From Peromyscus leucopus (taxonomy: Eukaryota; Chordata; Mammalia; Rodentia; Cricetidae): a DNA stretch of 64,000 nucleotides. The first letter of the stretch is position 1; each line of letters opens with the position of its first letter. The DNA lies in the NCBI RefSeq assembly GCF_004664715.2, contig NC_051073.1, positions 65,423,436 through 65,487,435 of the forward strand, read 5' to 3'. The notes beneath the pieces are model-generated. The model was given only the letters and a program-made list of their open reading frames with translations, made no database searches and was not told where the DNA came from. The translations under genes and the position numbers were made by a program. Positions 10,650-20,938 of this stretch are shown here, in pieces.

Positions 10650-10772
10650 AAAGGGGAAAGACCTGGCTATGATTCCCAGATTGCCCTCAAATTCCTGGAC
10701 TCAAGTAATACTCCTCCTGTCTCAGCCTCCCAAGTACTGGGATTACTGTAGCATGCCACAATGCCTAGCTAG
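10650..10772 (-). mobile_element. Proto-B1 SINE, antisense
   Basis: 'ctcaaattcctggactcaag', 'ctgtctcagcctcccaagta' and 'catgccacaatgcctagct' resemble the ancestral 7SL-derived monomer more than young B1. Confidence 0.65.
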
Positions 10773-11324
10773 CCTCTTGGGGACTCTTTTTGAAATCTGG
10801 GGTGGGCAATGGACAGAGGTAGCTATATAGAAGAGATCCCCCCACCCACTTTTCACATTCCCTTCCATGCAGCACCTCGTTCTCAGAAGTAACGTCATCT
10901 GCAAGGTGCTCCAGAGAGTCTTTCCCACGGAACAACCCCCTCTCAAAGAACTCGGGAACTAGAACCTTTAGAACACCCATTATGGTGCTGTTTAATTTAG
11001 CCTGGCTTCCTTCTACTCGACTGGTTCCTGCTCAGGCTTTTTGTCTTTCTAACCACCTCCTGGAAGAAAGAGAAGGTTGTTTGGAAAGTTCACTGACCCC
11101 AACACTGACACCAGCAACGGAGTAGCAGTGAAGCCAGAGCCTTGGTGGCCACAGGCCAGCAGAGCCTGTGTTTACCAAAGGGCGATGCAGGTGAGGTGGG
11201 GTGGGGTGGGGTACAGAGGAGGCAGGTGCAGAGAGCCTCCTCCACAGCAACCTGCGGGAGAAGGGGCAGGCACCCCTGTGAGAAGAGCTGTGGTTTGAAA
11301 CAGGACAGGAGAAGAAAGGGGCCA
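10773..11324. other. Unique stretch
   Basis: Contains a short GGGGT run near 11,190-11,215. No splice-flanked open frame is convincing. Confidence 0.3.
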
Positions 11325-11420
11325 GGCTGCTACCCAGCAACCCTAGAACTGGGGAGGCTGAAGAAGGAGGATCGTGTGTTTGGGGCAAAACTAGGTTATA
11401 TGGTGAAACCCTGCCTCAAG
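11325..11420 (+). mobile_element. Old B1-like fragment
   Basis: 'actggggaggctgaagaagg' and 'ggtgaaaccctgcctcaaga' fit an old 7SL-derived monomer lacking its 5' end. Confidence 0.45.
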
Positions 11421-11454
11421 ATACATATGTGTACATATGTATTAAATGCTTCAG

Positions 11455-11600
11455 AGCTGGGCGGTGGTGGCGCATGCCTTTAATCCCAGCACTTGGGAGG
11501 CAGAGGCAGGCGGATCTCTGTGAGTTTGAGGCTAGCCTGGGCTACAGAGCGAGATCCAGGAAAGGCGTAAAGCTAAACAGAGAAACCCTGTGTCTCTCTC
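11455..11600 (+). mobile_element. B1 SINE
   Basis: Full B1 ('gggcggtggtggcgcatgcc', 'gagatccaggaaaggcgtaa'). Its tail runs into a (TA)n tract at 11,601-11,640. Confidence 0.92.
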
Positions 11601-11640
11601 TCTATATATACATATATATATATTTATTTATATATATATG
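11601..11640. repeat. TA-rich tract
   Basis: Imperfect TA repeat continuing from the B1 tail. Confidence 0.85.
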
Positions 11641-12104
11641 AATGATGAAAACAAGTATGAACGTTTCATATGTTGACACATGCCATTCAGCTGAGAGAAA
11701 AACAAATGCCTGAGGAGACACTGTTTTTCCGAACAAAAAGCACTTACAAACTGGTACTGTAGAAACAAGATGCCTTTTAACCCCTCTGCTCCCCCCCCCC
11801 CCCGCGTCCCCCGCCCCCCGCCCCCTTTCAGGTTACCAAAACTTTGAAGAGTCAAAAACTGTTGTACCAGACAAATCCTATGAGCCAAACTACCACTATC
11901 TTCATGGGGTCATCTGTGCCTGGGAAAGATCATCACAGCTGTGCTTGCTGACCATTGATCTTCCTTCATAGGAGGAGAGGGAGTCAAGGGCAGTGGGACA
12001 GTGGGACCCTCCCCTGAGTCGCCAGTCCCACCTCCCGATCAGTTGTATACAATCCTGTCCTAATTGCACACGGCGGAGGTGGCGGCGGCAGTGAGGGGCT
12101 AGAG
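11641..12104. other. Unique stretch with C-rich tract
   Basis: A C-rich run lies at about 11,792-11,825, and a GC-rich patch with GGC triplets at 12,071-12,092. No promoter is claimed. Confidence 0.3.
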
Positions 12105-12375
12105 CAGCGGTTCTCAACTTGTGTGGCGTGACCCCTCTGGGGGTCTCATATCGAATACCCTGCATATCAGATATTCACATTATGATCCATGACAGTGGCC
12201 AAATTACAGTTATGACGTAGCAATGAAATAATTTTACAGTTGGGCCGGCGGCCGAGGGTGGGGGTTGGGGTGGGGGTGGGGGTGGGGGTGGGAGGGTGGG
12301 GTGCGGGTGGGGCTTCACCACAACAAGAGGAACTGTATTAAAGGGTCGCAGCGGTAGGAAGGTTGAGAACCGCTG
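12105..12375 (+). mobile_element. URR1-like hAT DNA transposon with G-rich expansion
   Basis: The terminal repeats 'cagcggttctcaac' and 'gttgagaaccgctg' are inverted copies, as in the rodent non-autonomous hAT family URR1. A run of GGGGGT units (12,255-12,312) has expanded inside. The flanking 8-mers agree at 5 of 8 bases. Confidence 0.8.
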
Positions 12376-12664
12376 GGCTGTATACAGGTATATAGGCTGG
12401 AAAGCACTGCAGGAGAGTTCTGCTTCTGTGCAGCCACACAGTCGTCATCCATGGCTGCCTTAAGTCCTTTCATGCTCCTGGCCATAATGCCTCACTCATT
12501 GCCCTGTAAGGGATCTTAGCAAGCTCACTGGTTTCCCAGGTGATCTTTGGTGGAATTGCACGTGTTTTTGCCAGTGAGACCTTCGGAAGTAGGGTAGCTG
12601 TTGATTACATCCCCACCAACGAAGGAATTTTAACAACAAAACTAACTCTAATATGTAGTGATCG
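12376..12664. other. No recognised feature
   Basis: Unique or old repeat DNA; nothing assigned. Confidence 0.3.
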
Positions 12665-12842
12665 GTAGCCATTTGTTATGACATTTATATTTTGTGTGTT
12701 ATGCTCATGCTGGGGGCAATTAAGCCTGAGGACAACTTGCAGGAGTCAGTTCTCTCCATCATGTGAGTTCTAGGTGCCAAACTCAGCTCATCCGGCTTGG
12801 CAGCCAGCATCTTCGTCAGGTTAGCTATTCTGCCCAACTCAA
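12665..12842 (-). mobile_element. B3 SINE, antisense
   Basis: 'gaggacaacttgcaggagtc', 'gttctctccatcatgtgag' and 'catccggcttggcagccagc' are B3 on the minus strand. Confidence 0.75.
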
Positions 12843-12863
12843 TTGTTATTTTTTCAAACTCTA

Positions 12864-13040
12864 GTTAGGATGGGGATGCAGCTCAGTTGATGGAGTGCTT
12901 GCTTAGTATGTACAAAGCCCTGAGTCTGGTAACCAACCAGTACTCTGAAGCAGGTGCACGCGCAGTTTATGGTCACTCTCAGCTTCATGTCACAAATTAC
13001 AGACTATTCTGGGCTACCTGAGACCTCGTCTCCAAAAACA
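12864..13040 (+). mobile_element. ID/B1 composite SINE
   Basis: ID head 'ggggatgcagctcagttgat' followed by a B1-like half ending 'gagacctcgtctccaaaaac'. Confidence 0.65.
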
Positions 13041-13041
13041 A

Positions 13042-13248
13042 GGGGGAATGGAGAGCTGGTTCAGTGAGTGGGTAAGAGAACTTACTGCTCCTCCAGAGCA
13101 TCCAGGTTGGGTTCCCAACACCCTCATCAGATGGCTCACAATTCTCTGCAATCCCAGTTCCAAGGGGTCTGACACCCTTTGGCCTCCACCAGCAGCTGCA
13201 CACAAGTGGTGCACAAAGGCATGCACACACGCACACAAAAATAAATGA
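13042..13248 (+). mobile_element. B2 SINE
   Basis: 'gagctggttcagtgagtggg', 'aatcccagttccaaggggtc' and the tail 'cacacaaaaataaatga' fit B2. Confidence 0.75.
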
Positions 13249-13319
13249 GGCTGTGTTAGTCAGGGTTCTCTAGAGGAACAGAACTTATAGAACTGGTCTA
13301 TATAGAGAAAGGGGATTTA

Positions 13320-13945
13320 GGGCTGGGCAGTGGCGGCACACATCTTTAATCCCAGCACTTGAGAGACAGAGGCGGGTAGAGCTCTGTGAGTTTGAGGCCA
13401 GCCTGGAGTGAGTAGTGAGTTCCAGGACAGCCAAGTGTTAGTTTTCTGTCTGCGTTGTGTTCTTACCCTGCCATGAAACGTCACGAAACACGACAGAATC
13501 CGCTTATAGAGTTTATTAGAAACAAAGGACAGAAAGTGCAGGCCTGTGGGAGAGACACGTGCGTGGAGAAGAGAATGGGGAATATCGCGCCGGACTTTTA
13601 AAACCGGCTGGGGGCGTGGCCAGGTCACGTCACTACTCTACGCGTGTGCGTAGATCACATGGTCATGTTGCGCGCTTACATCACCATGCAACGCCACGGG
13701 ACTCTGATCACGCGAGACCCCTTGGCCCGGAACTTGCTAGGCGGAGATATCCGGGCCCATCAGGTATCCTAGCTACGGAAGACGCTTTTGATGCGGAAAT
13801 GGCTAGGCGGAAGTGTCCGCCCAGTAAATGTGCCTGCGTTGTGAACCCTTCACCAGGTCTACACAGAGAAACCCTGTCTTGAAAAACCAAAAAAAAAAAA
13901 AAAAAAAAAAAAAAAGGAGGGGGGGAGGCCAGTGGTGACGGGGTG
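13320..13945 (+). mobile_element. B1 SINE interrupted by an LTR
   Basis: The B1 5' part (13,320-13,435) stops at 'ccaggacagccaag' and resumes at 13,853 with 'ccaggtctacacagagaaac', then a long poly-A. The B1 consensus is continuous across the gap. Confidence 0.85.
13436..13852 (-). mobile_element. Solo LTR, IAP-like (ERV2), CpG-rich
   Basis: A 417-base unit whose minus strand begins TGAAGGG and ends CTAACA. It carries a TATA-like 'ttttaaaa' and, 3' of it, AATAAA followed by a pyrimidine-poor R/U5 with 'gtaagaacacaacgcagac'. Flanks are ccaag/ccagg, an imperfect 5-base duplication. About 35 CpGs remain, far above the surroundings, which suggests a recent insertion. It has no coding capacity. 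Confidence 0.75.
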
Positions 13946-14364
13946 GGGGTGGGGGGATTTATTAGAATAATTTCCAGACCGTGGTCCAGCTAGTCTAACA
14001 ATGTCTGTCTACCCATGGAAAATCCAAGAATCCAGTAGTTGTCCAGTCCACAAGGCTGGATGTCTCATCTGGTCTTCCGTAGACACCAGAATCCTGAAGA
14101 AGTAGGCTCTAATGCCAGTGGAGGAATGGACTAGGTAGCCAGAGGAAGAACAAGCAGGAAGAGAGAGCCAGCTTCCTTCTTCCCTGTCCTTTAGACAGGC
14201 TGCCAGCAGAAGTTAGGGCCCACCTCAAAAAAATCCAGATTAATAATGGGCCTTTCCACTTCAAATTATTTAATTAAGAAAAAAATACCTCACAGGTGTA
14301 CCTACCCACTTGGTTTTAGATAATTCCAAATCAAGTTGACAACCAAGAATAGCCACCACAGAGG

Positions 14365-14404
14365 TCTTAACAAAATAACAGTAACAACAAAAATAACAAC
14401 AACA
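14365..14404. repeat. AAC-rich tract
   Basis: Imperfect AAC/AAT triplets. Confidence 0.8.
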
Positions 14405-14578
14405 ACAAGAACATCCCCAAGATGGATGAGCAGTTTAAGTACTGGCAGCATGGGCCTGTTGACCCAAGGTTGATCCCTGGAACTCACACAAAAGAAGAAA
14501 GAGAGACCTGACCCCACAAAGTTGTCCTCTGTCCTCTACCTGCACACCAAGGCACATGTGTAGCTACACACATAATAA

Positions 14579-14617
<39 letters not shown>

Positions 14618-14618
14618 T
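14405..14618 (+). mobile_element. B3 SINE with (TAA)n tail
   Basis: 'gatggatgagcagtttaagt', 'ggttgatccctggaactcac' and 'gtcctctgtcctctacctgc' are B3. The tail has become a TAA microsatellite (14,576-14,618). Confidence 0.75.
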
Positions 14619-14877
14619 TTTAAAAATATAGATTAAACAATAAAATCTGATTTTCCTTAAAAATTTTTGTTTATTATTATTTGGGGAGAGGGATCTGTTG
14701 GGATTACAAGATTGCCCGCCATGCCTAGTTCCTGTGTGTGTTTAATTTGCAGAGTGTGTCCTGGTTTCTCTGGGAACAGTTGCTGAGTCAGGTGCTCAAA
14801 TCTTCAAGGACTTGAAAAGACTTAGTGAAACCTCACACAGAAGGTGGTATAGGGATGCTCCATACAAGAGCACCCAG
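14619..14877. other. Unique stretch with B1 scrap
   Basis: A short antisense B1 end lies at 14,697-14,730 ('gttgggattacaagattgcc'). Nothing else is recognised. Confidence 0.35.
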
Positions 14878-15288
14878 TGTTCGCTGTTATGCCCAGATCT
14901 TAGAGACCCCCAAAAGACCACCACGGAGACCGAATCTCTTATGTGAAAGCAAAGAGCCTTTATTTTCAAGCTCTGAGCTTGGACTCTCTGTCAGATGCAG
15001 CAGGGAGAGCAGAGAGCCCAGAGCCCAGGCAGGGTGAGGTTTTTATCATAGCAGAGGTTGGGGTGAGGGGATTTCCAAGGTTTAGGACGCTGATTGACTG
15101 ACATTTGTCTAGGGGGATAGGGAATGTTTGGAATGTCAGGTATTTCCTCTTAGATGCAGGCCCTCCCTAGGTGGGGTCAGTTTATGGCTTTTCCGGGGTC
15201 CAGGTGTTGCCTGCCAGAGCTGTGTCTTGGCCTCTAAGCCTGTCATGGCAGCTGTGTGATCAAGCTGTTTTGGGCCCCGCCCCTCACA
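14878..15288 (-). mobile_element. Probable solo LTR (ERV1-like)
   Basis: The minus strand starts TGTGAGGGG and ends AGCGAACA. It has a TATA-like 'gataaaaacc', then 'aaaataaaggc' as polyadenylation signal, then a U5 rich in GGTCTC/TTTTGGGGG text. No target duplication was found, so the ends are approximate and the class is tentative. Confidence 0.55.
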
Positions 15289-15399
15289 TTCATAGATGCA
15301 GGAGGTAGTCTGCTGGGCCCCATGGGGGAAGCTGGAAACAAGGTGCAGCCTCTAGGGAGGGTGAGCTGGAATGGAAGCAGAGCATGTCTGTCTGTCCTT

Positions 15400-15441
15400 C
15401 TTCTTCTTCTTCTTCTTAAATTTTATTTATTTATTTATTTG
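15400..15441. repeat. (CTT)n and (TTTA)n tracts
   Basis: Two short simple repeats between the LTR flank and the next B1. Confidence 0.85.
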
Positions 15442-15592
15442 CTTTTGTTTTTTTCAAGACAGGGTCTCACTGTGTAGCTCTGGCTGTCCTGGAACTCACT
15501 TTGTAGACCAGGCTGGCCTCGAACACACAGAGATTCTCTTGCCTCAGCTTCCCGAGTGCTGGGATTAACGGCATGCACCATCATTGCCAGCC
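15442..15592 (-). mobile_element. B1 SINE, antisense
   Basis: 'caagacagggtctcactgtg' to 'gcatgcaccatcattgcca'. Confidence 0.88.
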
Positions 15593-15604
15593 TGCTCCTC
15601 TTCT

Positions 15605-15828
15605 TCTTTTTTAAATAATTCACTTATTTTTTTTTAATTTTACATAAATAGATGATTTGTCTGCATAACATAGGTCTGTGTGAGGGTGTTGGATCTCTGG
15701 AACTGGACTTACAAACAGTTGTAAGCTGCCATTTGTGTGCATTGCCTTGTGGGTAATGGGAAGAGAACCCAGGTCCTCTGGAAGAGCAGCCAGTGCTCTT
15801 AACCACTGAGCCATTGCTCCTGTCCGCC
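15605..15828 (-). mobile_element. B2 SINE, antisense
   Basis: The minus-strand B2 head is seen as 'gtgctcttaaccactgagcc' at the right end; the middle is 'gtgagggtgttggatctctg'. Confidence 0.85.
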
Positions 15829-16247
15829 CTTCTGCTTCTTAAGGACATGAGGTGTGAGGGCACTGGGGAAGAGCATCCTCTAACTCACATTTGCTCATTC
15901 ACGTTTACAGGTACTTACTCTGCCTCATGCCTCGGAACCCGGAAGCCCGGCACAGAGAGCACATAGGAGTGGGTGGAGACCAGTAGTTAGCCCTGGGGAA
16001 AATCAGGACCAGCTGTGCATGTGCGAGATCTGTTGTGGGGTGTTGGTTCATTGTGGGGGGGGGGCAGGAATGAAGACACAGCTCACCTTTAGGTTGTCTC
16101 TAGCCTTTCCAGCTGCAGGGGGAACCAGCCTCTCCTGGGACTGAGACACCTTCCCTTAGCCAGAGGGCATTTTTTAAAAATATTTACTCTTTTTAAAATG
16201 ATTTTTAAATGTAGCATGATTTCTAATTGGTCTTAATATAAAACCCT
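15829..16247. other. No recognised feature
   Basis: Unique sequence with a short G-run near 16,057. Nothing supported. Confidence 0.3.
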
Positions 16248-16410
16248 GCGGCGAGCCGCCTTTAATCCCAGCACTCGGAGGCAGAGCAGGCGGATCTCTG
16301 TGAGTTCGAGGCCAGCCTGGACTACCAAGTGAGTCCCAGGAAAGGTGCAAAGCTACACAGAGAAACCATGTCTCGAAAAACCAAAAAAAAAAAAAAAAAA
16401 TAATAATAAT
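16248..16410 (+). mobile_element. B1 SINE
   Basis: Young B1 with 'gagtcccaggaaaggtgc'. The host word 'aaaaccct' occurs on both sides (about 16,240 and 16,411). Confidence 0.92.
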
Positions 16411-17799
16411 AAAAACCCTAAGTCAGATATCAGGGTGAAAGCTGAAAGATCAGAGAAGCAGAGCAGCCAGCCACTAGAAAGACTTCTTCTTCTTTCTTTC
16501 TTTCTTTTATTTTTAATGCCAAATGAAGTTTATTGGAGGAGGGAGGAGTTCTTAAATACAGGCTTACATCATAATGGGAGAACCCCGGAGGGCAGAAGTT
16601 CGCTACGGATGTTTTACAATCTTGCATCTAAGCTGTTAATGCAAAGGGCATTTTTATTGTTCTCCAAATTTACACTTTTAGCAAGATGATTTCTATCTCC
16701 CCAAAACACCTCTAGGAAGCTTCCAAAGGGACAATGCCAAATGCAAATTATTGATTTGGGAAGATCACAGTGTGTTGGAAAATTCCCAAACAAGTTTTGC
16801 ATAGGCTTTGTACCATTGGGAAACTCTCAGACAAGATTCACATGGAGGGCAACAAGAAAAACAAAAGTCAACCCGGAAACAAAAGGTGGTTTAAAGCTAG
16901 GTGCTGGCACTCTGGAGCCAGACAGGGTGTAGCCCAGTGGGCATTCTCCCACAGAGGTCTCTCGAGGTTTGGACGGGAGCCGAAGGCTCCTGCGTTGAGC
17001 CCTTGGTTTCCAGTGTAATGTTCAGAGATGGGACTTGGTAGAAGTGATGAGACCATGAGGCCTCCAGCCGCAGCAAGGGGTGCTCCACTGCTGGATTTGA
17101 TGGGACTGTTGATAAGTGATGGAAACTAAAAGGTAGGGCTGCTTGGAGGAACTGGGCTAGTGAGGTGTGCTTTGAAGGCTAGATCTCTCTCTGGCCCTTA
17201 GGTGAGCTGGCTACCAGTAACTGACCTTCGGTATCTCTTCCCAGGCCTCCACAATGGGCCAAATGACCACGAACTGACTCCTTTCGAGCTCTGAGCTACA
17301 AGAACTCTCTCCTCCTTTGTTTTTCTCTGTTACGATAACAAAAAAAAGTTCTGGTGTGGGGGACAGAAGTAGGAGTTATATTCTGAGTCCTTCACTGGTT
17401 TGTCCCCATGAATGAGATGACCAATAAGGATTCATGTTAACCTACACCAACGAAAAGGAGCAGGCAGGAAGGAGAAGCCTTTTGTGACTTGAAAACCTTC
17501 CGAGGGCCAGATGGGCGGCATGTGCTGGGAAGAAAAACACTTTCTTCGGAGCTTTCAATTCTCTTGCCTGTCAATCTTACCTGCTAATGTGCAACTTCAG
17601 GCCAAAGGGAGACAATGCCTACCCACTGACAAGGGAAGAGCACTGCCCAAACACAGTGTTTGTCACAAGATTTCCTCTCTGGGGGGTCAGTCTAGATCTC
17701 TGGTGGAGCTGAGCAGTGGGTACTCATAGCCACGCTTGTCGATGAGAACACATCACTTTCATGGACGCCAGCTCACAGGTCCCTCCACAAGCTTTAAAC
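16411..17799. other. Long mostly unique stretch
   Basis: The minus strand shows AATAAA near 16,530 with an A-rich run after it and a 'tatttaagaactcctccc' TATA-like word just before it, so the left part may be an LTR or the 3' end of a retrocopy read on the minus strand. The interval 16,860-17,340 has no recognised repeat. No protein homology is recognised. Confidence 0.35.
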
Positions 17800-17930
17800 C
17801 CTGCAGAGTACACGGTGGTGCGCATATTTGTGAGAGGGTGGGGAAGAGGCAGACAGATCACTGTGATTTCAAGGCTAGCCTGGTCTACAAATTGAGTTCC
17901 AGGTTAGCCAAAGCTGCAGAGTGTTTGTGG
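17800..17930 (+). mobile_element. B1 SINE, diverged
   Basis: 'aagaggcagacagatcactg', 'aaggctagcctggtctacaa' and 'ttgagttccaggttagccaa' follow B1. Confidence 0.75.
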
Positions 17931-18379
17931 GCCTGAGCATCAGCCCCAGGCCCAGCTCAGCTCTATTCACACATTCAGAACAAGGAAAAACCACTGTGCC
18001 TGAAGCAAAGATGGAGATCTTGAGGAAACAGCTAGCTGCAAGTTCTAGCTTGTGTGAGGACAGTCTATAGTGCACACTGTCTGTTTTCTGCTCTGCTTGT
18101 CTCTGAAGGTTTAGCTTTCAGGCTTTAAACTTAATCCTGGCAGACCTGAACTGACACCTCTTGGTTATGTCTGTGATGTAGTAAATCAACACCCTATTAG
18201 GAAGCTATTCAAGGATTTAATATCTAGGAACCTACTACAAGAAAATTGCAACATGGAAAAACCCTCACGCAGGTTGAGAGGCGGCGTGTTAATCTGTGTT
18301 GGGTACTGAGTGGCACTGAGCTGGCATTCTGCAAGCAGGGATGGTCTTTTGGTCCTGTGTTCATCGTATAGTTCATCAA
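17931..18379. other. No recognised feature
   Basis: Unique sequence. Confidence 0.3.
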
Positions 18380-18580
18380 ACCAACAGGGGCTCGTGGAGC
18401 CTATGGTAGCCTCAAACTAGAAACTTCGAGGAGGTTGACTTTGACCTTCAATCTTCCAGCTTCCACCTCCAGGGATTATGGCTATGTAATAATAACACTC
18501 AGTATTATGCAGCCCTGGGATTGAACCCGGGGCTCCTTCATTTCACAAATGCTACTAATTTAGTTCTTGACCCCGGACTA
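18380..18580 (-). mobile_element. ID/B1 composite SINE, antisense
   Basis: A degraded B1-like half ('ccagcttccacctccaggga') followed by an antisense ID half ('gggattgaacccggggctcc'). Confidence 0.5.
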
Positions 18581-18744
18581 GGTTTATGTCTGGGTCTTTC
18601 TGAGCTAGATCGTTCCCTAGGCTGCTTTCAGCTTTAAGGCCCTATGCCTCTAAGCAGCTATCAGCAATGTGTGATTTGAACAGCAGGGAAATGAAGGCCC
18701 AAGGCAGCCTATCTGGAGTTAGGGGACCTCTTTGTAATAGGTCT

Positions 18745-18848
18745 GAGTCAGTGTAGTGGTATGAGCCTGTAGTCCTTGGGAAGCTGAGACAGAATGATTG
18801 CTTAAGCCCAGGAGTTCAAGTCCAGGCTGGGCAGTAGAATAAGACCCA
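18745..18848 (+). mobile_element. Proto-B1 SINE
   Basis: 'ggtatgagcctgtagtcctt' and 'gcttaagcccaggagttcaa' fit the ancestral 7SL monomer. Confidence 0.6.
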
Positions 18849-18911
18849 TGGTGGAGGGGGGAATTATTTACAGACCATCTACAGATGAATGCAGAGCTGT
18901 TTATACACACA

Positions 18912-18913
<2 letters not shown>

Positions 18914-18980
<67 letters not shown>
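18914..18980. repeat. (TA)n microsatellite
   Basis: About 33 uninterrupted TA units. Confidence 0.97.
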
Positions 18981-18983
<3 letters not shown>

Positions 18984-19130
18984 GGAGGTCACAGGGTCCT
19001 AAAGCAAGACCTCCAGTCCCCTCTGCTCCAGTGATTCGTGGGCTCACACTTCAGAATCTGTACTGGCTGACTGGGAGTCTGAGACCAACATGGGCTACAC
19101 CAAGACCCTATCTCAGGAAACAAAACCAAG

Positions 19131-19300
19131 CCTGGCACTGGTGGTGCACACTTTTAAACCCAGCACCTCGGGAGGCAGAGTCAGGCAGAACTCTGAGTTC
19201 GAGACCAGCCTGGTCTACAGAGCGAGTTCCAGGACAGCCAGGGCTATACAGAGAAACTGTCTCGAAAAACAAAACAAAACAAACAAACAAACAAAAAGCC
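19131..19300 (+). mobile_element. B1 SINE
   Basis: 'cctggcactggtggtgcaca' to 'gagaaactgtctcgaaaaac', ending in a CAAA-rich tail. Confidence 0.92.
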
Positions 19301-19489
19301 AAAGAACACAATCTCTACATTGATAAGGCTTATTAATTTTTCACCAACTCTCTCTCTCTGTGGCACTAGGGGACAAAGCCAGGGTCTTTCATATCATAGG
19401 GTTATACTCCCAGCTCTTCCCCTCAACCTATAATGAAAATGCTCCAAATAGAGAAATTGAAAGGCTAGTATAACTAATACACATATTAG

Positions 19490-19680
19490 TTCTGTCTCAC
19501 TCATCCCCAGAACTCAACACATAGTCAAGGATGACCTTGAATGTCTGACCCTCCTAACTCCTAAAGTTCTGGATTAGGGCTGTGTACCACCACACCCTTT
19601 TTATGTGTTGCTAGGGATTGGACTTGTTTGGTTTGGGCTAGGTGGGCACTATACCAACTGGACTACATCTTTATCCCTAA
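19490..19680 (-). mobile_element. ID/B1 composite SINE, antisense
   Basis: An antisense old B1 half (ending 'gtgtaccaccacaccctttt') then an antisense ID half ('tgctagggattggacttg'). Confidence 0.55.
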
Positions 19681-19800
19681 AACTTTTTACATGGTAATAT
19701 TTTTACTATGTGTACTTTATCTATCTTCTTTGATTTGCTGTTGTTCACTTATTTGAATGGATATTATGGCACATTAGCCTCTAGAACTGCCAATAAACTT

Positions 19801-20017
19801 TCTTTCTTTCTTTTTTTCTGTTTTGGTTTTTTGAGACAGAGTTTCTCCGTGGAGTTTTCACCCCCACCTCCACCCCCGAGACAGGGTTTCTCTGTGTAGC
19901 TTTGGAACCTGTTCTGGAACTCACGCTGTAGCCCAGGGTGGCCTCGAACTCACAGAGATCCGCCTGCCTCTGCCTCCAGAGTGCTGGGATTAAAGGCATG
20001 TGCCACTGCTGCCCAGC
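19801..20017 (-). mobile_element. B1 SINE, antisense, with duplicated start
   Basis: The B1 start occurs twice: 'gagacagagtttctccgtgg' (19,834) and 'gagacagggtttctctgtgt' (19,879), separated by a C-rich bridge. Only the second copy runs to the end. Confidence 0.85.
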
Positions 20018-20044
20018 CCCAATCATCTTTCTTAAGGGTAAAAA

Positions 20045-20135
20045 TAATTGGGACTGGAGAGGCGTCTCAGTAGTAAAGACCAACCATTGTTCTTGCAGCC
20101 GACCCATCTTCCATTTCCAGTACCCACATGTCATG
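20045..20135 (+). mobile_element. B2/B3 SINE fragment
   Basis: 'gggactggagaggcgtctca' and 'tccagtacccacatgtcatg' mark the tRNA-derived half only. Confidence 0.55.
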
Positions 20136-20548
20136 TTAGTCCCACTTGATGAGAATAAGACCACTACCGAAATTTTGAAATAAATTTGACTAAGCTTTAA
20201 TGAAATATTGACCAGGATGATGGGCTTTGGACAAGTCCTTTCAAGGATTTCCAGGAAATGCCACAAACTGTATCAGTCAGGTGCTTAAAAAAGCAAATCC
20301 ACAAGATTATATACTTCCTGACTTCCTCCAACTGGGGGTAAGCATACATCCTGATGCACTTCCTGTCTACATACCTCCCACCTACATATGACCAAGCACA
20401 TCTGGTGCAGTTGGGTCAACCAAACTCATTTAGAGAAGTGAAAACATGTGGCTTGTTAGCTAATATGCACAACAGCCTCTGGCATCTCAGGAAGTCTCTG
20501 TCCTTGGGCAAGGGCCTGCAGGTTAGAGGCATTTTGATTTTGTTTTGT

Positions 20549-20551
<3 letters not shown>
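20136..20551. other. No recognised feature
   Basis: Unique sequence. Confidence 0.3.

Positions 20552-20617
<66 letters not shown>
20552..20617. repeat. (CT)n microsatellite
   Basis: About 32 CT units at the tail of the next antisense B1. Confidence 0.97.
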
Positions 20618-20618
<1 letters not shown>

Positions 20619-20757
20619 ACAAGACAGGCTATCTCTGTATAACAGCCCTGGCTGTCCTGGAACTCACTTTGTAAACCAGGCTGTTCTCAAACTCACAGAG
20701 ATCCAGCTGCCTCTGCTTCCCGCGTTCTGGGATTAAAGGCTTGTGCCGCCATACTGG
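20618..20757 (-). mobile_element. B1 SINE, antisense
   Basis: 'aagacaggctatctctgtat' to 'cttgtgccgccatactggc'. Confidence 0.88.
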
Positions 20758-20817
20758 CTCTGTTTTATGGATCTCTTAGGCACAGTAATTAAATTTAGAA
20801 CATAACTTTGACTCTCA

Positions 20818-20912
20818 CAGTAACTCCATCTCCAGGTGATCCTGAGTCCTCTTCTGGCCTTCACAGGCTCCAGGCATGCATGCAGTGTACAAACATACAT
20901 GCAGGCAGAAGG
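20818..20912 (+). mobile_element. B2 SINE 3' fragment
   Basis: 'gtaactccatctccaggtga', 'cctcttctggccttcacagg' and 'catacatgcaggcagaagg' are the B2 3' half. Confidence 0.65.
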
Positions 20913-20938
20913 AAGTGTTGGGGGTGAGGGTGGGAGTC

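Larger units (their letters stand above)
13250..14360 (+). mobile_element. Old interspersed repeat, outer host of a three-level nest
   Basis: The left part (13,250-13,319, 'gtcagggttctctagaggaa') and right part (13,946-14,360, ending 'atcaagttgacaaccaaga') read as one old element. A B1 lies between them with the duplicated host text 'ggggattta' on both sides. Confidence 0.65.

Noticed and set aside
12071..12092. GC-rich patch as a second CpG-island promoter
   Set aside because: Only a few dozen bases, without GC boxes or donors, next to a transposon. Too little to call a promoter.
18848..19336. Plus-strand 162-codon frame with Tyr-Ile repeats
   Set aside because: It spans a (TA)n microsatellite and a B1.
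19781..20266. Minus-strand 161-codon frame
   Set aside because: Most of it is a sense B1 read on the minus strand. The remainder has no recognised similarity.
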